Below are positions 7,994 to 15,968 of a DNA stretch of 64,000 nucleotides, one piece after another; position 1 is the first letter of the stretch; each line of letters opens with the position of its first letter. A program made the position numbers and the translations under genes. The DNA is from Dyella terrae (GTDB taxonomy: Bacteria; Pseudomonadota; Gammaproteobacteria; Xanthomonadales; Rhodanobacteraceae). The notes under the pieces were generated by a model. That model was not told the DNA's origin. It saw only the letters and a program-made list of their open reading frames with translations, and made no database searches. The stretch covers positions 62,001-126,000 of the forward strand of contig NZ_SIZZ01000003.1 of NCBI RefSeq assembly GCF_004322705.1, read 5' to 3'.

Positions 7994-9511
7994 TCACGGA
8001 TTCACGTAGACCGGATTGCCGATGAGCAGCGGGCGCCCGTCGGCCGACCGCACTTCGGCGCGTATCCAGTGGCGTTTGCCGTCGCTGGTCCAGCGTACGT
8101 TGTGGGTCTCGTCGTCCTGAGTCAGAGGCGCGGGTGCGGCGAGTGGCTTGCCGTCGACGATCAGCAACCAACAGCCGCCCTCCGCATGGGTGGCGCGCAG
8201 CGACAGCTCGGCGGTGACGCCGCGCGGTACGGCAAGAGCATCACCCATCAAGGCCTGCGCAGAATCCGTACGAGCTGTGAACTCGAGTACGCGGTCTTTG
8301 GTGCCGTCGGTATCGATGAAGACGTGACCGGCGCGAATGCCCTCGACGATGTCATGCATCGACAAGGTTTCGGCATGCACCACCGTGGCCGGAATGCCCG
8401 TGGGGTTGGAGCCGGGCTTGCGCACCTTCTGGAAGGCATCGTGGTTGTCGCTGCCGCCGATGGCGGTGATGCGGTAGCCGCGGTTGAGCTGCTTTTCCCA
8501 GAACGGGATGCCGGACAAGGGTGTGCCCGGATCGTCGCCGTTGACCACTTCGATGGCCTGTACGAGCGACATGTCGACATCGGGCTTGGGTGTCCAGCCG
8601 CAACCCATGCAGATCTCACCGCTGGGTCGCACGGGATGGTTGATCGAGATGACGCCTTGAAGCGGCGCGATGTTGCGCAGCAGGGTGTTCCAGTCGGGTA
8701 CCTCGGTACTGCCTACGCGGAAGTCCACAGGCGCGGTGGTGCCAAACAGGTTGGCGTGGCCGCTAAACGTCGTGACTTCGCGTCCCGGGATCAGCAGCAG
8801 CTTGTCGAAATACGGTTGCAGTTCGCGCATGGCGTTGGCATGGGCGACAGTGTTGTGGTCGGTGATGGCGATGAAATCCAGGCCGCGATCGGCCGCCGCC
8901 TGCGCGGTGAGGAACAGCGGGCAGGGCGCACGAAGGCCCGCCTGCGTCGGGCAGCTGCCGTCGCTGTGGGCGGTGTGCATGTGCAGGTCGCCGCGGTACC
9001 AGCCGGCTTCGTTTTTGATCGGTGGATTCAGCACGGCGGGCGTCCATGCCGGATCGTCGCGGTGGCCGAACCAGACGCGTGCGGTGTACTCGGCCTTGCT
9101 GTCGGGACGGATGTTGGGGATGCCCAGCAGCAGCTTCCACTCACCGGCGCGAATCATCCCGGGCAGATAGCCGGGCGTGGCGTCGGTGCTGGAGATGGTG
9201 AAAAGTGCTTTGCTGCCACCGCTCCAGCCGCGGAACCCGTCCTGTCCGCGGAAGCCATCGGGCCCCAGCAATCCCAGGTCGATGGTCGTCTTTTCGTCGC
9301 GGCCGGTGTACTCGAACTGCACGGTGATGCGTGTGGTGCCGTCGGGCACCGTGAAAGCCTCGGTGCGGTAGGTCTGGTTGTCCTTGCCGGTGAGCTGGCC
9401 CTTGAGCACGAGAGCGGGCGCGTCGGTCTGCGCGCGCAGCGTGCCGAAGGCGCCAAGCGCGAGTACGAGCAGGGCGAGGACCTGGATGATGCGGTTCGTG
9501 CGAAGTGTCAT
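7994..9511 (-). CDS. Exported PHP-domain phosphoesterase (CehA/McbA-like)
   Basis: The 505-residue protein has a signal peptide (hydrophobic core about 9-25). An N-terminal beta-rich domain is followed by a PHP metal-dependent phosphoesterase core. The core shows GDLHMHTAHSDGS (metal-binding His pair and Asp), DFIAITDHNTVAHAN and IPGREVTTFSGHANLFG, later HPVRPSGE and GGSDNHD. PHP enzymes cleave phosphoester bonds at a di- or trinuclear metal centre. The start overlaps the end of the PLC-like gene by 4 bp, so it is the third gene of an operon with a TonB-dependent receptor. A role in degrading a phosphate ester outside the cytoplasm fits the operon (inferred). Confidence 0.82.
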   Translation of the reverse strand: MTLRTNRIIQVLALLVLALGAFGTLRAQTDAPALVLKGQLTGKDNQTYRTEAFTVPDGTTRITVQFEYTGRDEKTTIDLGLLGPDGFRGQDGFRGWSGGSKALFTISSTDATPGYLPGMIRAGEWKLLLGIPNIRPDSKAEYTARVWFGHRDDPAWTPAVLNPPIKNEAGWYRGDLHMHTAHSDGSCPTQAGLRAPCPLFLTAQAAADRGLDFIAITDHNTVAHANAMRELQPYFDKLLLIPGREVTTFSGHANLFGTTAPVDFRVGSTEVPDWNTLLRNIAPLQGVISINHPVRPSGEICMGCGWTPKPDVDMSLVQAIEVVNGDDPGTPLSGIPFWEKQLNRGYRITAIGGSDNHDAFQKVRKPGSNPTGIPATVVHAETLSMHDIVEGIRAGHVFIDTDGTKDRVLEFTARTDSAQALMGDALAVPRGVTAELSLRATHAEGGCWLLIVDGKPLAAPAPLTQDDETHNVRWTSDGKRHWIRAEVRSADGRPLLIGNPVYVNP

Positions 9512-10620
9512 GGCGTCGGTCGGTCGATGGCGCAGGTGGGGCGATGCGGGTTGCAGCGGGCGACGGCGGCGCGTGGAAGTTCCACGCGATAGGGGCCAAA
9601 GCGCGGGTCCGCTTGCATGTAATCGGTGGAGACGTACTGGGCGCCGCTGGCGAAAGCCGCTTCGCGGCGTCGCGTGTCGTTGTGGCGCGCTTCGACGGTA
9701 TCGGCGTCGGCGCGAGTGCGGACGACGAAACCGGCGCGCACATCGCGTGCGATGCGGTCGCCCTGCGCGAGGGGATCGTTGAGCGTCAGATAGGCAGCGG
9801 CGGGCGAAGTTTCGTCGGTGTTGACGAACATCACGCGACCTTCGAGCGAGCGCCGCTCGCCGCGATAGAGCGCCACTTTGCGGGCATCTTCATCGAGCAC
9901 GAAGAACACCTTGCCGCGCGCGTCATCCAGTGTGGGCCACGCGTTTGCCAGCACCGCATCGCGCAAGGTGGGATGCGTGCCTTGCACGTTGTCGGGCGTG
10001 ATCAGCGAAGGCGCCGGGAATAGGGTGCGAGCTTCGGCGTCCAGCGCATCGAAGGCCGCGGCATCGAAAGGCAGCGGCGACACCGCGCCAGGCCCGGCTT
10101 TCCCGTCCTTGGCATTCATCAGGATCATGATCGGCACATGGCGCGGATGCGTCTGCGACCACGCGCGAATTTCGCTCAGGCACGCCACGAAGGTCTGGCA
10201 GCTGCTGCGAAAGTCGATGTCGGACAGATGCATCACCTTGAAGCCGGGACGCTGCATCTGTGCGGTGGACTCAGGGTTCCAGGGCGACGTGGCGTAACCC
10301 TGCCGCAACGCGCCCGGCGGATGGGCGTAACGTCCGCCTGCCGGGTCGTAGTACACATCCAGTTCGATGGTGCGCGCACCGGCATTGAGCTGGCGCGTGA
10401 GGGACGGGTGGCCGTAATCGATCCCGTCGGCACCACGTGGATCGCGGCGGCGATGCGCGGCCAGCTCTTCCGGTGGCATGGCCTGCTTGTAACTGTTGTG
10501 CGTGCCAATCACCTGGATGTCGTTCATGCGCAAGGTGCCGGACGGGCACGCGGGTGCTTCGAGATCGCAGGCCATCGCCGGCATCGCGGTGAAGAAAAAC
10601 ATGGCCATCAGTACACGCAT
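9508..10620 (-). CDS. PI-PLC-like calcium-dependent phosphodiesterase, exported
   Basis: The 370-residue protein has a signal peptide (first ~17 residues). It carries the hallmark of the phosphatidylinositol-specific phospholipase C-like superfamily of TIM-barrel phosphodiesterases: IQVIGTHNSYKQ with catalytic His, then ARTIELDVYYDP with acidic metal ligands, and FKVMHLSDIDF with the second His. Together these resemble the bacterial calcium-dependent PI-PLC group. The enzyme would cleave phosphodiesters such as glycerophosphoinositides in the periplasm or outside the cell. It follows the TonB-dependent receptor by 38 bases and overlaps the PHP gene by 4 bp. The exact substrate is unknown. Confidence 0.8.
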   Translation of the reverse strand: MRVLMAMFFFTAMPAMACDLEAPACPSGTLRMNDIQVIGTHNSYKQAMPPEELAAHRRRDPRGADGIDYGHPSLTRQLNAGARTIELDVYYDPAGGRYAHPPGALRQGYATSPWNPESTAQMQRPGFKVMHLSDIDFRSSCQTFVACLSEIRAWSQTHPRHVPIMILMNAKDGKAGPGAVSPLPFDAAAFDALDAEARTLFPAPSLITPDNVQGTHPTLRDAVLANAWPTLDDARGKVFFVLDEDARKVALYRGERRSLEGRVMFVNTDETSPAAAYLTLNDPLAQGDRIARDVRAGFVVRTRADADTVEARHNDTRRREAAFASGAQYVSTDYMQADPRFGPYRVELPRAAVARCNPHRPTCAIDRPTP

Positions 10621-10658
10621 GCGGGAAAGGGCGGGGCTGCGAACCCCGCCCCGTTTCC

Positions 10659-13160
10659 TCAGAACCGATACATGATGGCGGCGCGGTAGGCGCGGCCAAG
10701 GATCGGACGGGCGATGAAGGTGTTCGCCCCCGCGTCGGCACTCTGCAGTTCACCGGCGCGCGGGTTGCCTTCGGTCAGGCCCAGCGAGTTGGTGATGTTG
10801 TCGACGTAGAAGAACAGCGAGCACATCTGCGAGATGTCGTAGCGCGCGCTGGCGTTCCACACGTCGTAGGACGGCAGCTTCACCGAGTTGGCGGTATCGA
10901 CGTAACGCTGGCCTTCGTACTCATACGACACCTGCAGGCGCAAGCGACCGTCCAGCAGGTTCACGCCCGGCACCACGCGGTAGCTTTGCTTGGGCACGCG
11001 GATCAGCTGGTTGTCTTCGTAGTTGCGCAGCACCGGTGCACCGGCCACCGCCTCGGTGTAGCGCAGGCCCTTGTACTTCGGGTCCTGGATCGTGGCGGTC
11101 ACCTGCACGTCGAACCAGTTCACCGGGAACCAGCTGCCTTCAAACTCAAGGCCGGTGGTCTTGGTGTCCGCATAGCCCTGCTGCACCGTCGAGCTGTTGC
11201 CCTGCGCATTGAACACGGCATTGCTGAAGCCGACGTTGTTGTACTTGGTGTAGAAGGCCGTGGCGTAGATGTCGAACTGGCGGTCGGTGTACTTGTAGCC
11301 AATCTCACCCAGCTTCATGGTCTGGATGATCGGCGTGGCCGCCGGGCTGGTGATGTAGCTGGAGAGGTTGGGCAGGCGGAAGGCCGAGGTCCAGCGACCG
11401 AACAGGCCCTGGCGATCGGAGAACTGCCAGTTGGCGCCCAGCGTCCAGCCCAGCTTGTTGAAGGTGTGGTCCCAGGGCACGAACACGCCGGTGCCGGTCC
11501 ACATCTGTGAGGTCGCCAGCGTGCCCTGGTTCACCTGTTGCTTCTGCTCGGTGTGGCCACGGGTGTTGACCTGTTCCCATCGCGCGCCGCCGTCGATGCG
11601 CAGCTCCGGCGTGACCTGCCATTCGTCGGAGAGGTAAAACGCGTTGGTCGTCGAACGGCCGCTGGCGTTCTCCCATTCATAACCGTAGCGGTAGATGCCG
11701 TTGTCGGTGAGTTTGGAGAGGGGGTTGCCGGCCGCGTCGACGGCTACGAGGTCCAGCAGCAGCGCGTTGTCGCGCACATCGGTCAGCGCGCTGGAGGAGT
11801 AGCGGCTGAACTTCTGGTCGAAGCGGGCGTAGTAATAGCCCATGGTGACATCGTGCGTTCCGCCGAAGTCGAACTGGCGCATGACGCGGGTATCGTTGAT
11901 GAATTCCTTGAGCGGCATGGTCACGCCGCGCAGGCCAGCCACGACGACCAGGCCGTTACCATTCTGGTTGGCGGTGTTGTAGACCTTGCCCGAGTCCACA
12001 TAGCGCAGCTGCAGGCCCGCGGCGCCGGCCGGCAGATACTTCTGGTTCGCCGCCAGGAATGCCGTGGCGCTCTGCAGCGTGTTCGGGAAAACGCCGTTGC
12101 GCTGGGTGTGGGTGTCGTCGTAGCGCATGGACTCGGCCAGCTTCCAGCCGTCGCCCAGATCCAGGTTGAACTTCAGCGTGAGCTGGTCGCGCTTGACGTG
12201 CGTGCCGTCGGCGTTGTCGAAGTTGTAGAGGCCGCCGTTGGCCATCTTCATCTGCACATGCTCGGTCTCGGGGCCGGCAATGGTGCCGTAGTTGCCATCG
12301 AAGCCCGGCACGGCCTTGATGTCGCCGTTGGGATAAGTGCGCATCGGGATGCCCAGGTACAGCGCGACCTTGTCGTCCATGTGCTTGACGTCGAAGTCGA
12401 AACTGCCGCCCTGGAAATCCTTGCCGATGTTCAGGCGGATCTGCCCGCCGTCGTTGGCATTGAAGCCCGGCTCGCGGATGCCGGTATCGGTGCGGTAGAA
12501 GCCACCGGCGCTGATCTTCCAGCCGCCCTTGAGCGGCGTGCCGTACCAGAAGTCGCCGCGCGTCAGGCCGTAGTCGCCCACCGTGAACTTGGCCACGCCC
12601 GAGGCGGTTTCACCCACCTGGCGCGGGATGAAGTTGATCGCGCCGGCCGGGGCGTTGGAATAGAAGATGGTCGACGGGCCGCCGCGCACCACTTCGACGC
12701 GCTCGATGGTTTCGTCCAGGCGGAAGGCCTGGTCGGCGTTGAGGTAGCCCAGGGCCGGGTCGTGCTGCACGGGGATGCCGTCTTCGAGCAGGTTCACCGA
12801 GCCGAAGCCGTCCACCGGGATGCCACGTGCGCGGATATTGCCGCTGGCTTCGCCGCCGGAGGCTTCCACCCAGAAGCCGGGCACCGACTTCATCGCCTCG
12901 GTCACCGAGGTCGGCGCCTGCATGCGCAGGCGGTCTTCGTCGATGGTGGTGATGGAGTAGCTGGTTTCAGCCTTGGTGCGCTGCTCGACGCCCGAGCGCG
13001 CGGTGACGACGATGCCGTCGAGGTTCTTGGCCTTCTCGTCGGGCTTGGGCTTGGCATCCGTGGTGGACGAGGCGTCCTGCGCGTGCACGGGCGACATCGC
13101 GAAAACAAGGCTGCCCAGCAGGGCCAGGCCGATGGCGTGGCTGATCGATGACTTACGCAC
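10659..13160 (-). CDS. TonB-dependent outer-membrane receptor
   Basis: The 833-residue protein starts at a GTG preceded by GGAGTG. It has a signal peptide ending in PVHAQ near residue 27. A plug domain (about 45-165) follows, with LDGIVVTAR (TonB-box-like), SVTEAMKSVPGFWVEAS and IERVEVVRGGPSTIFYSNAPAGAINFI. The C-terminal 22-strand barrel ends in the outer-membrane signature AAIMYRF, with a final Phe. Such receptors take up siderophores or larger nutrients using TonB energy. The operon with a PI-PLC-like enzyme and a PHP phosphoesterase points to a phosphate-containing ligand rather than iron. This is inferred from context, since the barrel sequence itself does not tell the ligand. Confidence 0.93.
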   Translation of the reverse strand: MRKSSISHAIGLALLGSLVFAMSPVHAQDASSTTDAKPKPDEKAKNLDGIVVTARSGVEQRTKAETSYSITTIDEDRLRMQAPTSVTEAMKSVPGFWVEASGGEASGNIRARGIPVDGFGSVNLLEDGIPVQHDPALGYLNADQAFRLDETIERVEVVRGGPSTIFYSNAPAGAINFIPRQVGETASGVAKFTVGDYGLTRGDFWYGTPLKGGWKISAGGFYRTDTGIREPGFNANDGGQIRLNIGKDFQGGSFDFDVKHMDDKVALYLGIPMRTYPNGDIKAVPGFDGNYGTIAGPETEHVQMKMANGGLYNFDNADGTHVKRDQLTLKFNLDLGDGWKLAESMRYDDTHTQRNGVFPNTLQSATAFLAANQKYLPAGAAGLQLRYVDSGKVYNTANQNGNGLVVVAGLRGVTMPLKEFINDTRVMRQFDFGGTHDVTMGYYYARFDQKFSRYSSSALTDVRDNALLLDLVAVDAAGNPLSKLTDNGIYRYGYEWENASGRSTTNAFYLSDEWQVTPELRIDGGARWEQVNTRGHTEQKQQVNQGTLATSQMWTGTGVFVPWDHTFNKLGWTLGANWQFSDRQGLFGRWTSAFRLPNLSSYITSPAATPIIQTMKLGEIGYKYTDRQFDIYATAFYTKYNNVGFSNAVFNAQGNSSTVQQGYADTKTTGLEFEGSWFPVNWFDVQVTATIQDPKYKGLRYTEAVAGAPVLRNYEDNQLIRVPKQSYRVVPGVNLLDGRLRLQVSYEYEGQRYVDTANSVKLPSYDVWNASARYDISQMCSLFFYVDNITNSLGLTEGNPRAGELQSADAGANTFIARPILGRAYRAAIMYRF

Positions 13161-13463
13161 GTTGATTCACTCCGAAGGGGAAGGCGACAGCCGTGCGTGA
13201 CGCGCACTGATCCGCGGCGACGGGGAGGTCACCGGTTATGCGGATGGGAGAGCGCGTCGGGGCCTCCTTGCGGGGGGAAATGCTCCATGCATAGCGCAGG
13301 CTCGACGTGTGAAAGGCTATTCACGTCGTATGACAGTTGCGCGCTGCTGTCGTGACATCTTGCGGTCGAAAGGCGTTTGGACGTCTAAATGCGTCACATG
13401 GCCGTCATTTGGCGGGCTTTGGACGTGTGGGCGGGCGCGCACAATCATGCGAGGATGCCGGAC
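13161..13463. other. Divergent intergenic region between receptor operon and methylglyoxal synthase gene
   Basis: About 300 bases hold the promoters of two divergent units. One exact match to the 7-base half of a Pho box (CTGTCAT on the minus strand, 13330-13336) is present without a good second half. No other convincing site or reading frame was seen. Confidence 0.4.
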
Positions 13464-14363
13464 ATGCCCACCTCATCCCTGCGATTTGGCCTCATTGCCA
13501 ACCCCATCCACTGGCGCACCCCGGACGCCGCCCTGTTCCGCTGGCTGCGTGCAAGCGCCCCGGGCCTGCGACAACTGGGCGTGCATTTCCATATCGGCGA
13601 GCGCACTTACGACGCCATCCAGGACTCAGGCCTGTTGACCGGTTACGAGGCTGACCTGCGCCGGTATCCGCGCAGCAGCCACGGCGGTCTGATGAAGATC
13701 GTGGCCGAAATCGTCGGCATCCCCGGGGAGGATCGCCAGCTCGACGGCGCCATCCATCTGCTGGATCCGACCGACATCGCGTCCCTGTTCCCTGAAAGCG
13801 CCGCGCTCAAGCGCCAGTGCGTCATCCACCAGAAGCCCTTCGTTTCCACGGTGGCCGCCGCGCGCGACTGGGTGGAGATGGAGCGCATCCATGCCGGCTT
13901 CGCGCCGGACCCGGGTGCCGATGACCTGCATGACTTCGGCCGCCAGACCGTCGCGCTGATCGCCCATGACGCCATGAAGGGCGACATGGCCGAATTCGTT
14001 GCCGATCACTTTGACCTGCTGTCATCCTTCGGCAGCCGCATCGGCACCGGCACCACCGGCCTGCGTCTGAACGAACTGGCCTGGAGTCGCGGCTGGCCGC
14101 GCGACACGCCGTGGATCGAGCGTTTCGCCAGCGGCCCGCTCGGTGGCGATGCGCAGATCGCCGACCGCGTGCTCGAGCGCCGCTGCCAGCGCGCCATCTT
14201 CTTCGAAGACCCGCACGTCGCGCGTCAGCACGAAGCCGACATCCAGCTGCTGGAACGCGCGGTCTGCACCGTGACGGATCACGCCGCGTGCATGACGGCG
14301 CTGAAAGTGGCCCGGCGCTGGGCCGTGGCGGCCGAACAGCGCAAGGCCGTGGTGCAGGCATAA
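13464..14363 (+). CDS. mgsA: Methylglyoxal synthase with an extra, degenerate N-terminal MGS-like domain
   Basis: The 299-residue protein is about twice the usual MgsA length (~150). The C-terminal half (from about residue 160) is a complete methylglyoxal synthase, which converts dihydroxyacetone phosphate to methylglyoxal and phosphate. It shows TVALIAHDAMKGDM, GTGTTGLRLNE, SGPLGGDAQIAD (catalytic Asp) and FFEDPHVARQHEAD with the conserved Asp, His and Asp. The N-terminal half repeats the fold in weaker form: RFGLIANPIH at the phosphate-loop position and LLDPTDIASLFPES at the DP-loop position. It lacks the GGD Asp and the His. ATG 13464 is preferred (GAGG nine bases upstream). The first domain may be regulatory (inferred). 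Confidence 0.85.
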   Translation: MPTSSLRFGLIANPIHWRTPDAALFRWLRASAPGLRQLGVHFHIGERTYDAIQDSGLLTGYEADLRRYPRSSHGGLMKIVAEIVGIPGEDRQLDGAIHLLDPTDIASLFPESAALKRQCVIHQKPFVSTVAAARDWVEMERIHAGFAPDPGADDLHDFGRQTVALIAHDAMKGDMAEFVADHFDLLSSFGSRIGTGTTGLRLNELAWSRGWPRDTPWIERFASGPLGGDAQIADRVLERRCQRAIFFEDPHVARQHEADIQLLERAVCTVTDHAACMTALKVARRWAVAAEQRKAVVQA

Positions 14364-14746
14364 CCGGGAAAAGTTGGCGCCTTGGCCGACGCGGTTGGGG
14401 CATCACTCTGTGCCAGGAGTGCGGGCCACGTCAGCCAAGGCGCTCAACACGGGCATGGGCAAAGTGCTTGCCCATCGCAGGCATCGCATCGTTCGATCGG
14501 CCATGCCGTCGGGATGCGCGCAGGAAAAGCGGCCCGGCAAACGCGCGCAGTCGTTATACGCCGGGCGCGCGGCTTTATGTCGGTACTTAAGTATTAGTAC
14601 TTCGGCGAAATAAGTAGGTAAAACTTCGTCGTAGCGGGCACGCCTTCGCGGCGTTTGATTTCCTGCCGCGCCCGTCGCACGATGCACACGACACCCGCCG
14701 GTACGGTGCATGCGATCCGGTACGACGCGGGCTCTCGCGGAGGCAT
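14364..14746. other. Intergenic region without recognised gene
   Basis: No supported gene was found. Near 14583-14602 the sequence becomes AT-rich against a GC-rich background and contains the palindrome TACTTAAGTA, which would suit a promoter for the downstream VOC gene. A 7-bp inverted repeat (GCCTTGG/CCAAGGC) is widely spaced and probably chance. Confidence 0.3.
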
Positions 14747-15130
14747 ATGGCCACACTCGAATGCGTGCATCCGGTCCTGATGTGCAGCAACGTCTCCACG
14801 GCGATCCGCTTCTATCGACGCCTCGGTTTCGATCTGTGGTTCATCGATTCACCGGATGCCCCGCACTACGCCGCCGTTCGGCGCGATGGCGTGGAGTTGC
14901 ACCTGCAATGGCATGAGGCCGCACGGGACCGCACGCGCGATCGACCGGTGTACCGGTTCCTGGTGCGGGAAGTGGACGAGCTGTTCGTGGAGCTTCGCGA
15001 ACGTGGCGCGCTCAGTGGGCAGGCCGATGGCCCGTGGTCCATGCCCGGCGATACCCCGTGGGGTACGCGCGAATTCCATCTGCATGACCTGGATGGCAAC
15101 GGGTTGCAGTTCTACCACCCCAACCCCTGA
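14747..15130 (+). CDS. VOC-superfamily protein (glyoxalase/bleomycin-resistance fold)
   Basis: The 127-residue protein starts after a GGAGG box. It shows the paired beta-alpha-beta-beta-beta layout of the vicinal oxygen chelate superfamily: ECVHPVLMCSNVSTAIRFYRRLGF at the start, ELHLQWHE in the middle and REFHLHDLDGNGLQFYHP at the end. Metal-ligand-like His and Glu positions are H8, H58 and the FH/Q pair near the end. VOC proteins include glyoxalase I, dioxygenases and antibiotic-binding proteins. The match is closest to the bleomycin-resistance-like binders. Its nearness to the methylglyoxal synthase gene is noted but does not prove a glyoxalase role. Confidence 0.8.
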   Translation: MATLECVHPVLMCSNVSTAIRFYRRLGFDLWFIDSPDAPHYAAVRRDGVELHLQWHEAARDRTRDRPVYRFLVREVDELFVELRERGALSGQADGPWSMPGDTPWGTREFHLHDLDGNGLQFYHPNP

Positions 15131-15165
15131 GCGCTTTTGCGACCCGGGGGTGGGCAAGCCTTGCG

Positions 15166-15528
15166 TCAGCCCGGGCAGAGCAAGCGCATCACGCGATGCT
15201 CAAGTTCGGCCACCTGGAAGGGCTTGGACATGACGGTGACATCGGGAAATTCGCGCAGGATCGGCGTCGGGTCGCCGCCGGTGAGCACCAGGAATGGCAC
15301 CTTCATGCCATGCAGCTTGCGCGCAATGGGCAACGCACTCTCGCCGCGCAGGAACATGTCCAGCACGGCCACGTCGATGTCGCCGGCATCCAGTTCTTCC
15401 TGGGCGTTCTGAAAGCTCTGGTTGACCAGCACTTCCAGTCCCAGCTCGCTCAGCACCTCGTCGACGACCATCGCTACCTGCGGATCGTCTTCCACCAGCA
15501 ATAAGCGCCGTCCCGCTACCGTGCCCAT
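15166..15528 (-). CDS. Single-domain response regulator
   Basis: The 120-residue protein is a receiver domain only. It has the acidic pair in LLLVEDD, phospho-acceptor Asp57 in VAVLDMFLRGES, Thr in FLVLTGGD and Lys in VMSKPF. It has no output domain, so it would act by protein contact or as a phosphate relay. ATG 15528 was chosen for the AAGGGGGA box eight bases upstream; the frame is open further but without coding character. No kinase lies next to it, so it is an orphan. Confidence 0.85.
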   Translation of the reverse strand: MGTVAGRRLLLVEDDPQVAMVVDEVLSELGLEVLVNQSFQNAQEELDAGDIDVAVLDMFLRGESALPIARKLHGMKVPFLVLTGGDPTPILREFPDVTVMSKPFQVAELEHRVMRLLCPG

Positions 15529-15968
15529 AGGCCTGTCCCCCTTGCGCCTCGTCGGCGTTCCGCTGCCTCCCGCGGAATCGCTCCTTGCCACCCTGCTCTC
15601 CCCATGGTGCCCTGACCACCCCCGGGGTCGGCAATTCGACCTTAGGATTGGCTTATGCAAGGCACACCCGGATGCGGACGCCGAAGGTGTGAAGGCGCTG
15701 TCAATCCAGCGTACGCCGAGTGCGTTCAAAAGGCACGAGGAAAATGCTTGCGCCCGCGCTGGCGGCCTCAAGCATGGCGTGCTGTCACATTTGCCTTCCG
15801 AACGCAGGGTTTCGCGCCTTCGAAAGGCTTGCCGCTGCCTGCGCCAGCTGCCCTTTGACGCGCGCATTTCTAGGTATTTTTTCGCTATGCGTTAACGGCT
15901 TGCGGCGCGATCCTTATCACTCGGTCGCCCCCAGGCGGTGGCGACGGTGTCCAGCGGAGGCAAGTGCC
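15529..15968. other. Intergenic region between receiver gene and DUF2252 gene
   Basis: The 440 bases contain divergent promoters but no supported gene. Several short frames cross it without ribosome sites or recognisable products. A T-rich stretch (TATTTTTTCGC near 15874) could belong to the DUF2252 promoter. Confidence 0.3.

Noticed and set aside
13330-13354. Pho box in the receptor-operon promoter region
   Set aside because: Only one 7-base half (CTGTCAT) is exact; the second half at 11-base spacing matches 3 of 7. Kept only as a weak hint in the operon finding.
14364-14746. Possible small gene or degraded gene between mgsA and the VOC gene
   Set aside because: Short frames of 60-160 codons exist but lack ribosome sites and recognisable products, and the best ones overlap mgsA in another frame.
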